This document shows positions 1 through 8,628 of a stretch of DNA of 64,000 nt, one piece after another. Both the position numbers and the translations under genes were made by a program. Origin of the DNA: an uncultured Aureispira sp. (GTDB taxonomy: Bacteria > Bacteroidota > Bacteroidia > Chitinophagales > Saprospiraceae); assembly GCA_905480075.1 (NCBI GenBank), contig CAJQOX010000110.1:1-64000 (forward strand), written 5' to 3'. The stretch's first letter is position 1; each line of letters opens with the position of its first letter. The notes under the pieces are model-generated. The model was not told where the DNA came from, made no database searches, and saw nothing but the letters and a program-made list of their open reading frames with translations.

Positions 1-16
1 TTGCCAAGATTAATAG

Positions 17-88
17 AGCCAACGAGCAGAATTGAACTGCCGACCCCCACCTTACCAAGGTGGTGCTCTACCCCTGAGCTACGTTGGC
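17..88 (-). tRNA. tRNA-Thr (anticodon GGT)
   Basis: Reverse complement GCCAACGTAGCTCAGGGGTAGAGCACCACCTTGGTAAGGTGGGGGTCGGCAGTTCAATTCTGCTCGTTGGC folds as a cloverleaf; anticodon loop TTGGTAA. Confidence 0.95.
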
Positions 89-162
89 GAAAACGCCAAA
101 AAAATAAAAAGCTCTCAGGAAATGAGAAAGGGCAAAAAAAACCCCTTCAGACAATTTCCTAG

Positions 163-235
163 AGCGGGAGACGAGACTCGAACCCGCGACCGTTAGCTTG
201 GAAGGCTAATGCTCTACCAACTGAGCTACTCCCGC
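163..235 (-). tRNA. tRNA-Gly (anticodon TCC)
   Basis: Reverse complement GCGGGAGTAGCTCAGTTGGTAGAGCATTAGCCTTCCAAGCTAACGGTCGCGGGTTCGAGTCTCGTCTCCCGC; loop CTTCCAA. Confidence 0.96.
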
Positions 236-303
236 TTATTGAGAAAGAAGAGAGTTCAACAAAAACATCAAACACCCTTCAGATTTACAAAAGCAAATAT
301 TAG

Positions 304-386
304 TGGGGGTGGTAGGACTCGAACCTACTCAGTCGTAGACACCAGATTTACAGTCTGGCCCGGCTCTCCAACTCCGGCGCACCCCC
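304..386 (-). tRNA. tRNA-Tyr (anticodon GTA)
   Basis: Class II tRNA with long variable arm; anticodon stem/loop CCAGA-CTGTAAA-TCTGG. Confidence 0.95.
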
Positions 387-429
387 TTTCAACAGCCTGA
401 GCTATTGTTTTTTTCCCATTATAAATTTG

Positions 430-503
430 AGCCGATAGAGGGACTCGAACCCACGACCTGCTGATTACAAATCAGCTGCTCTAGCCAGCTGAGCTATATC
501 GGC
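430..503 (-). tRNA. tRNA-Thr (anticodon TGT)
   Basis: Reverse complement GCCGATATAGCTCAGCTGGCTAGAGCAGCTGATTTGTAATCAGCAGGTCGTGGGTTCGAGTCCCTCTATCGGC; anticodon TGT. Confidence 0.95.
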
Positions 504-567
504 AAAAAAAAAGGTAATATATTTGCTTTTTTAAGAACTTACTAAGGAGTAATCCCCTAAGCGCTTG

Positions 568-597
568 CAAATATACAACCTTTTTTAAAATCTCAAA
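568..597 (-). promoter_or_regulatory. Bacteroidota sigma-A promoter for the tRNA array
   Basis: Minus strand TTTG-N18-TATATTTG (caaatata at 568-575, caaa at 594-597) directly upstream of the tRNA array. Confidence 0.7.
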
Positions 598-622
598 ACT
601 TTTTAAGAAAAAATGGAGATTT

Positions 623-934
623 TTATTTACTTTTCTTCAATTTATACTTAATTAGCTGTCTTCTCAGGGAGGAAGCGCCTAAATCCACAGATTCTTCAAA
701 GGATTTACTCGTTTCTTTGGCAACCAAAGTTGATCCGGGGACTTTTACTTTTATTTCTGCGACTTTATTCTGAACATGTCCGTCTTTTCTATGAGCGGTT
801 TTTTCAAGTTTAAGGCAAACATCAGCACTAACAATGTTATCAAAGAAAGTTTCTAGTTTAACCAACTTTCTGTCAACGAACTCCAATAATTTAGAATCAG
901 CATCAAAGTTGATGGCCTGCTTAGTGATTTCCAT
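623..934 (-). CDS. hpf: Ribosome hibernation-promoting factor (HPF/RaiA family)
   Basis: 103 aa; N-terminal 'ITKQAINFDADSKLLEFVDRKLVKLETFFDNIVSADVCLKLE' fits the HPF fold; hpf next to tRNA-Thr/Tyr/Gly/Thr is typical of Bacteroidota. Confidence 0.85.
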   Translation of the reverse strand: MEITKQAINFDADSKLLEFVDRKLVKLETFFDNIVSADVCLKLEKTAHRKDGHVQNKVAEIKVKVPGSTLVAKETSKSFEESVDLGASSLRRQLIKYKLKKSK

Positions 935-1406
935 AGGCTTATTTTTTTTATTTGTGATCTTATTAGGCTTTTAACCCCGTCTGTGTAAATTGCAAATTAA
1001 TCTCTATATAAACATTAAAAGTAGCAAACAACACAAGATGAGATAATAAGCATTAATGATTTATTAAATGACAGCATTAAAAATCAGAAGTGTGAAGAAC
1101 TGACAAAACGCTATAAATATTTAAAACTTGTATATATTACAACTCAAAAACAGAATGAGAAGTTCAGCCAAAACAAATAGGCGTGGAAATAAAAATAACT
1201 TTAATAGTCTTAAAATCCAAATTTTCGGCATTCTAATTCTTAAAACTTTTGAATTATTCATATCCTCAACACCTTTGGTACAGCAGAAGTAATTGATACA
1301 CATTATTATCCCTTTTCAATTCTTATAATGGTATTAAAACAAAAAAAAGATCAAAAATGACTATATTTGTTTAAAATACATTCCATACAAACACTATAGA
1401 GTCTCA

Positions 1407-1967
1407 ATGACAAAACATCCGATATATTTAATATTTTTTATTTTTTTCTGTAGTTCATGCAATTCTGATGAATTAAACAACCTTGAAAACATAATATTAA
1501 AAGATGAAGTGGGTATTGAGCGAGCAACAGGGGTAGAATTAATTTACAGTGATTCTGCATTTGTAAGGGTAATCATTAACGCCCCTGTGCTATTGCGATA
1601 TATAGACAAACAAAAGCCAAAAAATATATTTCCTGAAGGTGTCGATGCAGATTTTTTTAACGAAGATCAGATACAGACCAGTAAACTGAAAGCAAAATAC
1701 GCTGAACAGTTCATGAAAGAGCAAAAAGTCTTCTTAAGGGATAGTGTATGTATCTGGAACAATAAAAACGAGTTACTTGAGACCGAAGAGTTAATCTGGG
1801 ATCAGACATCAAAACAAATATCCTCCAGCAAATTTGTACGAATCACGACACCTACCCAGATAATAGAAGGGTATGGTTTCAAATCGAATCTGGATTTTTC
1901 TGTTTGGGAAATTTATGAAGTAAGCGGGCTTATAGAGTCTAAAAATCTGACGGACAGTCCATTTTAA
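1407..1967 (+). CDS. lptC: LPS export ABC transporter periplasmic protein LptC
   Basis: 186 aa lipoprotein; 'GVELIYSDSAFVRVIINAPVLLRY...FPEGVDADFFNEDQ...LKAKYAEQFMKEQKVFLRDSV' is LptC-like; followed by a CNNM/CorC protein as in many Bacteroidota. Confidence 0.8.
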   Translation: MTKHPIYLIFFIFFCSSCNSDELNNLENIILKDEVGIERATGVELIYSDSAFVRVIINAPVLLRYIDKQKPKNIFPEGVDADFFNEDQIQTSKLKAKYAEQFMKEQKVFLRDSVCIWNNKNELLETEELIWDQTSKQISSSKFVRITTPTQIIEGYGFKSNLDFSVWEIYEVSGLIESKNLTDSPF

Positions 1968-2105
1968 CAAAACAAGTATATTCTTACACAAAGAACAGCA
2001 CTAAAAAAAATCAAAATGCTTATTAAACTATAAATAATTTGTTACCTTATATATATAATAATAAAAAATTCACTTTGGAGTGCACAATAACATCAAAACA
2101 GGTAA

Positions 2106-3350
2106 ATGGCTACTGATTTTTTATTCCTTTTGATATTCCTTATGGCATCGGGTTTTTTTTCGGGCATAGAGATTGCATTTATATCAGCCGACAGGTTACG
2201 GGTAGAAGTAGAAAGGAAGAAAGGAAACAAAAGGGGCCTTATTCTTGCTAATTTTCTTAAAAACCCATCAGAGTTCCTGGGCACCACACTTGTAGGTAAT
2301 AATATAGTGCTGGTTATTCTGAGTTTATTAGCGGGTCATTTTCTCGAAAATTATTTTGGCATAGACAGCAATGAATTTCTGGGTACTATAGAAGCCACCC
2401 TGATAACCACGTTGGTCGTACTGGTTTTCGGTGAATTTTTGCCCAAGGTTTCATTTCAGATCAACCCTACCGGGATACTTTTTTTATTCACATTCCCATT
2501 ATATGCAATACAATGGCTTTTAACCCCCTTGGTCTGGATAATGATAAAATCTTCAAACACCCTTATTGAAAAGATCTTTCGCATACCCTCTGAATCCACA
2601 AAACAAGTCTTCACCCGTTTAGACCTTGACCACTTCATCAACAGCATCAACACATCGGAAGAGGATGACATTGACACCACTTTGTTTCAGAATGCACTAT
2701 ATATACACACACTTCAGGTAAGAGACTGTATGATTCCCCGCAATGAGATAGGCAGCATAGAGATAAACGAAAGCATAGACAAACTACGTGACACTTTTAT
2801 TAAAACCCGTCTTTCCAGATTATTGGTTTACAAAGAGAATATTGATTATATTGAAGGCTATGTACATCATCAGCGATTATTTGAAAACCCTACTTCCATA
2901 AGTGAAATATTATGGAAGATACCTATGGTACATGAGTTTACTCCTGTACAGGATGTTATGAATCAATTGATAAAAGAGAAACTGAACCTTGCCTGGGTTG
3001 TAGATGAACGGGGCGGAACAGCCGGGATCGTAGCATTGGAAGATATACTAGAAGAGATATTCGGAGAAATAGAGGATGAGCACGACATGGACGATTCAGA
3101 CGTCAGAATAAATGATCACGAATTTATTTTCTCCGGACGAAACGAGATAGACTTAATCAATGAGGAATATAATCTTGACATTCCGGAGAGCAGTGAATAC
3201 CACACATTATCAGGATTAATAGTTACGATCAAAGAGGAAATCCCAGAACAAGGAGACGTAATTTCCCTTAACAACTACAGGTTAATAGTATTAGAAGCCA
3301 GTAATACTAAAATCGAAAAAGTCAGGGTAGTCCGTTTACCCCGGAAGTAA
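2106..3350 (+). CDS. Hemolysin-family / CNNM-CBS-CorC_HlyC transporter
   Basis: N-terminal CNNM transmembrane domain, CBS region ('VRDCMIPRNEIGSIEI'), 'VVDERGGTAGIVALEDILEEIFGEIEDEHD', C-terminal CorC_HlyC domain. Confidence 0.93.
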   Translation: MATDFLFLLIFLMASGFFSGIEIAFISADRLRVEVERKKGNKRGLILANFLKNPSEFLGTTLVGNNIVLVILSLLAGHFLENYFGIDSNEFLGTIEATLITTLVVLVFGEFLPKVSFQINPTGILFLFTFPLYAIQWLLTPLVWIMIKSSNTLIEKIFRIPSESTKQVFTRLDLDHFINSINTSEEDDIDTTLFQNALYIHTLQVRDCMIPRNEIGSIEINESIDKLRDTFIKTRLSRLLVYKENIDYIEGYVHHQRLFENPTSISEILWKIPMVHEFTPVQDVMNQLIKEKLNLAWVVDERGGTAGIVALEDILEEIFGEIEDEHDMDDSDVRINDHEFIFSGRNEIDLINEEYNLDIPESSEYHTLSGLIVTIKEEIPEQGDVISLNNYRLIVLEASNTKIEKVRVVRLPRK

Positions 3351-3377
3351 AACAAAGCCAGGAAAAGACCACCAACA

Positions 3378-4004
3378 TTACTCGTTACCCGTCAAATCAT
3401 CATCGTAAGAAACCATTTTAGAGGCATTTTTATCTGACTCTTTGAAAGTCATTCCAAAGACAGCCCCCATGATCCCCCCTGCGATATGGGCGTATTCAGA
3501 AACCTGATTATCCTGCATACTGTGCAGAACTTCGGTGCCTACAAAGAAAAGGACTACAAGGATAAACGTAAGCGGAATAGTCCCTTTTCTTGCATCAGCA
3601 AAAGAGACAAGAACAATAAACATAAAGACGATACCGCTTGCCCCCAATAATCCTGAGCTAAACAAAACGATCTGAAAAAAAGCGGTCAGGAGCGCAGTAA
3701 TAACCATCATTATTAAAATATTCCTACTTCCGTATTTTTCTTCCATGATAGGAGCTATCAAAAGAAAAATAGACATATTACCCATAATGTGTCCCTGATT
3801 GGCATGCCCCATAGTGTAGGTAAAAATCCGTAGATAATCGAGTGGGTCTGACCAGTCAAAAGCCCCTTTGAGCATAAAAAAGTGCTCTGTCAAATAGCCA
3901 ATATCGGAAGACCCTGGAAAAACAAGGTCAATCAAAAACACAGTAATACAAATTAGAGAAAAGGTGAGAACAACCGGAGAATTATATCTGATTTTAAGTG
4001 CCAT
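3378..4004 (-). CDS. Rhomboid family intramembrane serine protease
   Basis: Polytopic; 'GASGIVFM' (GxSG) and 'YAHIAGGIMGAVFG' catalytic-His segment. Confidence 0.85.
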   Translation of the reverse strand: MALKIRYNSPVVLTFSLICITVFLIDLVFPGSSDIGYLTEHFFMLKGAFDWSDPLDYLRIFTYTMGHANQGHIMGNMSIFLLIAPIMEEKYGSRNILIMMVITALLTAFFQIVLFSSGLLGASGIVFMFIVLVSFADARKGTIPLTFILVVLFFVGTEVLHSMQDNQVSEYAHIAGGIMGAVFGMTFKESDKNASKMVSYDDDLTGNE

Positions 4005-4134
4005 ATGATTAAGGGTAAGTTGAATATAATTTTAATTAGTACCAGATCAATCTAATAACACAGGTTTACAAATAATAATTCCATGTCAGAGATAATTTAA
4101 GCCCCCCTGGTAAGAAGCCCATAAAAATGAAAAT

Positions 4135-5523
4135 TTATTCTTCAGGTTTTTCTTCAATTTCGATAGCAACATTATCATCCAAATCAGGAATATCATCATC
4201 AGGTTCATTAATACTTTGAGTCAATTTCTGAACCAGTTTAAATTCCTGAAGAAAAACAGCAGCAACTACTCTGAGAATTGTATAAATAGGTATAGCTATC
4301 ACCATCCCTGTAATACCACCTAACTTTGCCCCGACAATAACCACCAAAAATATTTCAAGCGGGTGGGCTTTAACACTATTAGAAAAAATATAAGGTTGCA
4401 AAACAAAACCGTCGAGAACCTGCATAGAGGCAAAAACGCAAACCACCTTAAACAACATAGGCATGGTGACAGAATAAAAGTCAACATCCAGGTTAGAACT
4501 GATGGTAACAAGCATTGCAAAAATTGCACCTATAATAGGTCCAATGTAAGGAATTACGTTAATAATAGCAGCAAAGAAAGCAATTAACACAGAATTCTGC
4601 ACTCCAAAAAAGGAAAGTGCCATAGAAACATAAAGAGAAATGAGTGTAATTTGCAGCAGTATCCCGCTAAAATAGCGAGTCAGCAATTGTTTTATTTTCA
4701 GGAGAGTGGTATCCGTTTTCGAACTTTGTTTATTGGGGATAGCAGATTTCAATGCCCTTCCGAACAATTTTTCGTCTTTAAGAAAAAAGAAGGCTATAAA
4801 AGTCACAGAGGAAAAGATTACCATAAAATTACCAAAGAAGGTTACTACATAGTAAACCGTTCTGGTAATAATTTGGGAAGGGCTTATATATTGAAACATT
4901 TTTTTACGTAATTGTTCGGAGGGAGTATCATCTGGTTTCACCAAAGCGGTGGTATCGTAATGTCCGAAATGAGTATAAGGGTCTTCATTATTCTCGAAGG
5001 AAATTTTGAGGTTGATATTCGTCTTTGTCACAGTATCACCTTTTGCGACAATAATGGAATCAATATCAATAGTGGTAGTTGTCACAACACTTTCCGGAAA
5101 ACTGTCAACAGATTCAAAAACATTAAAATTCAAGCTATCAACAGTATTTGTATCGGCCGTTGCATACCAGTCATTAAAGTGATTGATAGGCTCGTCTAGA
5201 CTTTGCATGACAGAGGCATAATCAACACCCGCTAAATTTCTTCCCTGTTGAACAATGACAGGAATAAACAAGTAAAGAAATAAACCAAAGACCCCATAGA
5301 ATAAAAAAAGAACAATGAGGGCTCTGAGGCTACCCGGCAGCTCCCATTTTTTATATCTGACACGTCCCAACAAGTTCATAAGAGGAGAACCAAGCAAAGA
5401 GATCACCCAGGCAAGCACTACCCAGGTAACAATATCACTAAACCAGGAAACAAGGAGCCAAATAACGCAGATAGTGATAAGTGCCCCTATATATCGTGAA
5501 TATTTTTTAAGAATAGATTGCAT
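4135..5523 (-). CDS. AI-2E family transporter (PerM/YdiK-like)
   Basis: TM pattern with 'NVIPYIGPIIGAIFAMLV' and 'QPYIFSNSVKAHPLEIFLVVIVGAKLGGITGMVIAIPIYTILRVV'. Confidence 0.9.
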   Translation of the reverse strand: MQSILKKYSRYIGALITICVIWLLVSWFSDIVTWVVLAWVISLLGSPLMNLLGRVRYKKWELPGSLRALIVLFLFYGVFGLFLYLFIPVIVQQGRNLAGVDYASVMQSLDEPINHFNDWYATADTNTVDSLNFNVFESVDSFPESVVTTTTIDIDSIIVAKGDTVTKTNINLKISFENNEDPYTHFGHYDTTALVKPDDTPSEQLRKKMFQYISPSQIITRTVYYVVTFFGNFMVIFSSVTFIAFFFLKDEKLFGRALKSAIPNKQSSKTDTTLLKIKQLLTRYFSGILLQITLISLYVSMALSFFGVQNSVLIAFFAAIINVIPYIGPIIGAIFAMLVTISSNLDVDFYSVTMPMLFKVVCVFASMQVLDGFVLQPYIFSNSVKAHPLEIFLVVIVGAKLGGITGMVIAIPIYTILRVVAAVFLQEFKLVQKLTQSINEPDDDIPDLDDNVAIEIEEKPEE

Positions 5524-5582
5524 TATGATTACCTGTTTAGAATGATTGTTTATTTATATAAATAAAAGTACTGTTTTGAAAT

Positions 5583-6572
5583 TCAAGAAGCAATCAATTG
5601 AGCAATAAAATGATTTTTTACAGATTCTATATTTAAATAATCTGCTTTTTTTTGAATTTTATCTATCTGTTTTAGTTGTTGTTCTACAAATTTTTGATGT
5701 CTTGCCGATGCAGGGTTAAATGATCTGTGTTGCATTGCTTTATGAATTTTAACGATACTATTCCTTAAAGCATCATCTTTACCATCAAAGCAATATTTTT
5801 TGAACAATTCCCAGATAAAGTCAATGGCAGGATTTCCGGGATGTATCATGTCATCGGCATAATACCTGTAATCCCTCAGGTCATCCATCATAATTTCGTA
5901 GGCCGGAAAATAATGGATATAGCCTGCGCGCTGAACCAATTCATGCACAGCAAGAATAAGCGTAGATTTACTGATTTGATTTTCGGCAAATCCATCTTTC
6001 AGGTGACGGATAGGACTGACACTGAGAACAATATTCAATTCGGGTAATTTTTCTTTAAGGTATTCGAGCAGCGGGCCTGCATAGTTGACAATTTCACTGA
6101 CAGACAATTTTCTTCTACGAAATCGATTGGCTGGTAATTTGTGGCAATTACTGACAATTTTTCCCGTTTTTCTAAGTTCGTAGACCCATGCGGTTCCGAA
6201 AGTGATTACCAAGACAGAAGTTTGGAGCAAGCGGGACCTTGTTTTAGCTAATTCAACATTTATTTTTTCAAGAACAACAGCAGGGTTAGCATCCGAGAAA
6301 GAGCTGTGGTGTTGAAAGCTGTTCCATAATCCGTTATTGAGGAACAGATCATGTAATTGAAATTCATAATTATTTAACATCAGTCCGAGACTATTACGGA
6401 TTGACAATGGGTTATATAATGTTCCGAAGGGGTTCGAGGAAACATTATAGAGGATATTTTGCATTTTCTGAGCAATGTTTTCTGCAAAACAAGAGCCTAT
6501 AGACAAAATATAATCCTGATAACTAATATCAAAAGAAGCCCTGTCAATCTCTATGTTTGTTTTGAAGTTCAT
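5583..6572 (-). CDS. GSCFA domain-containing protein
   Basis: 'YILSIGSCFAENIAQKM' signature; 'SVSPIRHLKDGFAENQISKSTLILAVHEL'. Confidence 0.92.
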   Translation of the reverse strand: MNFKTNIEIDRASFDISYQDYILSIGSCFAENIAQKMQNILYNVSSNPFGTLYNPLSIRNSLGLMLNNYEFQLHDLFLNNGLWNSFQHHSSFSDANPAVVLEKINVELAKTRSRLLQTSVLVITFGTAWVYELRKTGKIVSNCHKLPANRFRRRKLSVSEIVNYAGPLLEYLKEKLPELNIVLSVSPIRHLKDGFAENQISKSTLILAVHELVQRAGYIHYFPAYEIMMDDLRDYRYYADDMIHPGNPAIDFIWELFKKYCFDGKDDALRNSIVKIHKAMQHRSFNPASARHQKFVEQQLKQIDKIQKKADYLNIESVKNHFIAQLIAS

Positions 6573-6781
6573 TTAATATTGTCAAATTTTAATAACATAA
6601 GACCAACCAAACAAACAAATACAATGTTTATAAGGTTAAAATCAGTTAGCGTGTCAGGACTTAAATAATATGAGCCTTTTTTTTATCTTTGTGCTGCTTT
6701 ATAAAATGTTGTTGATTTGCAAAGCATAACAGAATATATAGAAAGATAAACAATCCATAGATTAATAACAGAAAAAAAAAC

Positions 6782-7744
6782 ATGAATTTTATAAAAAAAG
6801 TACAAATAACCTTGTTTATTCTTGTTTTGCTGACCGTTTATGATGCTCAGTCACAGAACCTGCTAAAGCCAAAATTCGGACTTCGTGCCGGCGCAAGCTT
6901 TTCCACTATCTTTGGCCCGGAGGAAAGCGGGGTAGAAGAGATACACAAAACTACAGTCAGGGTAGTAGCAGGGGGTACTGTCAAAATACCTTTTCACGAG
7001 CGTTTTGGCATCAATGCTGAGGTTGTTTTTGTTCAAAAGGGATCCTATTTTACTGCTTCGGCAGATAATTCTTTTTTGAAATTACCTGAATTTGCAACAG
7101 AACAGCCGCTTATTTACGGATACAACAAAACCGGCAACACATACACCAAAAAGCTGGACAAAAACTACAAACGCAGAACGGGAATGAACATTATTAACGG
7201 ATATATAGAAATCCCTCTAATGTTCTATTTTGAGGCTATTGATGATAAGTTACAATTTGACTTAGGTGCCAGTGTAGGATTTTTAATTTCTTCTCAGGCT
7301 TTGGGGACTATTAAATATGGTGATGCAGATATTTTAGATGCCACCAATCCGGACATCAGTCAGTTCATAGAGATGGACTTGGATTTCAAGTATATAAAAG
7401 ACGAAATCGGTGCTTTATATGACGGAACAGCAAAATCTGCTAAAATTGACGGGACCACCAGATATTATCCACGCGGGCCAAGTGCCTATTATCTTACAGA
7501 CGAGACATCAAAGAATGACCTGCATGTATATAATATTTTTGATGTTGGTTTACAAGCGGGCGTCTCCTATTTTTTCACCCCCGGATTACGGGTTGGGGCA
7601 AGAGTAAATTACAGTTTAATAGACATAACAACAAACAAGTACGATTACTCCATGAAAGATTTAAACAGTGACGGGTCCTATATAATCAGAGAGGACCATG
7701 ATGTAAATTTTGGGGTACAATTATTTGTTGGTCTTCAATTTTGA
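6782..7744 (+). CDS. Outer-membrane beta-barrel protein (PorT-like)
   Basis: Signal peptide, 'FGLRAGASFSTIFG' start of barrel, alternating strands, C-terminal aromatic 'FGVQLFVGLQF'. Confidence 0.8.
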   Translation: MNFIKKVQITLFILVLLTVYDAQSQNLLKPKFGLRAGASFSTIFGPEESGVEEIHKTTVRVVAGGTVKIPFHERFGINAEVVFVQKGSYFTASADNSFLKLPEFATEQPLIYGYNKTGNTYTKKLDKNYKRRTGMNIINGYIEIPLMFYFEAIDDKLQFDLGASVGFLISSQALGTIKYGDADILDATNPDISQFIEMDLDFKYIKDEIGALYDGTAKSAKIDGTTRYYPRGPSAYYLTDETSKNDLHVYNIFDVGLQAGVSYFFTPGLRVGARVNYSLIDITTNKYDYSMKDLNSDGSYIIREDHDVNFGVQLFVGLQF

Positions 7745-7779
7745 TATAAACTAAAGAAAATAGCAGGTTTTACAAACAC

Positions 7780-7815
7780 AAACCATCAGGAAAATGATTC
7801 CTGATGGTTTTTTTT
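7780..7815 (+). terminator. Rho-independent terminator
   Basis: AAACCATCAGGAA-aatga-TTCCTGATGGTTT followed by T-run, 36 nt after the barrel gene stop. Confidence 0.9.
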
Positions 7816-7921
7816 GAAAAGGCAAAGCAGAAAGAAGTTATTTTACACATTATTGCAAAAACGAATAAGAAAGCGTAGTTTTGTGTTACCAAATAATCAA
7901 TCATCAAAAACACCAAAAACA

Positions 7922-8563
7922 ATGTTAAAGAAACTAAGAAAAACACTAAGCGAAGAGTTTAAAAAACGTTACGAAAAAATGGAAGGGCGATACCTTGGCC
8001 TTGAAAATCGTATTTACACCACAATAGAAGGGAGGCTGGATAATCTTGAAAAAAAGTTTGACGAACTCAGTGACATACTTAAAGTTGAGTTAAAACACAG
8101 AAAAGACCAAAACAATGACAAATTAGAGCTCATGGATGATTTTGGGGAAGACAGTAAACTTTCAGAAAAAGCAGAAGAAGTAAAAGAAGCAATAGCCGAT
8201 AAAATCCAAGATGCCAAAAGCACTGTAAGCAAAAAAGTTGATTCGGTGGCTAAGAAAGCCAAGAAAGCTAAAAAGGCCGTCACAGGTAAGCTAAAAAAGG
8301 CTAAGAAAAATGGGAAGAAAGTAAAAAAAGAAGTGTCTTCGACTATAAACAAAGTCAAAATGGATACAAAAGACGACCTTACTAAAATAAAGGGACTGGG
8401 AGAAAAAATCTCTGATAAATTAAATGCAGAAGGGATAACAACTTTCAAAAAATTATCCGGGCTTTCAAAAAAAGAAGTAAAAGCCTTAGACGAAAAAATA
8501 AAAGGTTTCGCTGCACGGTATGAGCGCTATAACTGGAACAAACAGGCGGGGGATTTGAAATAA
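7922..8563 (+). CDS. Coiled-coil / Lys-Ala-rich (histone H1-like) protein with C-terminal helix-hairpin-helix domain
   Basis: ATG at 7922 preferred over TTG at 7814, which lies in the upstream terminator. Coiled coil, 'KKAKKAKKAVTGKLKKAKKNGKKVKKEV', then 'LTKIKGLGEKISDKLNAEGITTFKKLSGLSKKEV' HhH domain. Confidence 0.75.
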   Translation: MLKKLRKTLSEEFKKRYEKMEGRYLGLENRIYTTIEGRLDNLEKKFDELSDILKVELKHRKDQNNDKLELMDDFGEDSKLSEKAEEVKEAIADKIQDAKSTVSKKVDSVAKKAKKAKKAVTGKLKKAKKNGKKVKKEVSSTINKVKMDTKDDLTKIKGLGEKISDKLNAEGITTFKKLSGLSKKEVKALDEKIKGFAARYERYNWNKQAGDLK

Positions 8564-8582
8564 ATCTCTGTAAAAACCAAAC

Positions 8583-8628
8583 ACAAAGTCACTCTGAACC
8601 TGAATTCAGGGTGGCTTTGTTTTTTTTC
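8583..8628 (+). terminator. Terminator hairpin between convergent genes
   Basis: ACAAAGTCACTCTGAA-cctgaa-TTCAGGGTGGCTTTGT plus T-run; overlaps the 3' end of the convergent CHAT gene. Confidence 0.75.

Noticed and set aside
209-400. 63-aa plus-strand ORF
   Set aside because: Runs antisense across tRNA-Gly and tRNA-Tyr; no coding support.
1121-1303. 60-aa minus ORF between hpf and lptC
   Set aside because: Short, AT-rich, no recognisable family; could be a small membrane peptide but unsupported.
8014-8448. 144-aa antisense ORF
   Set aside because: Mirror of a Lys/Glu-rich coding region (Ser/Phe/Leu-rich translation); compositional artefact.
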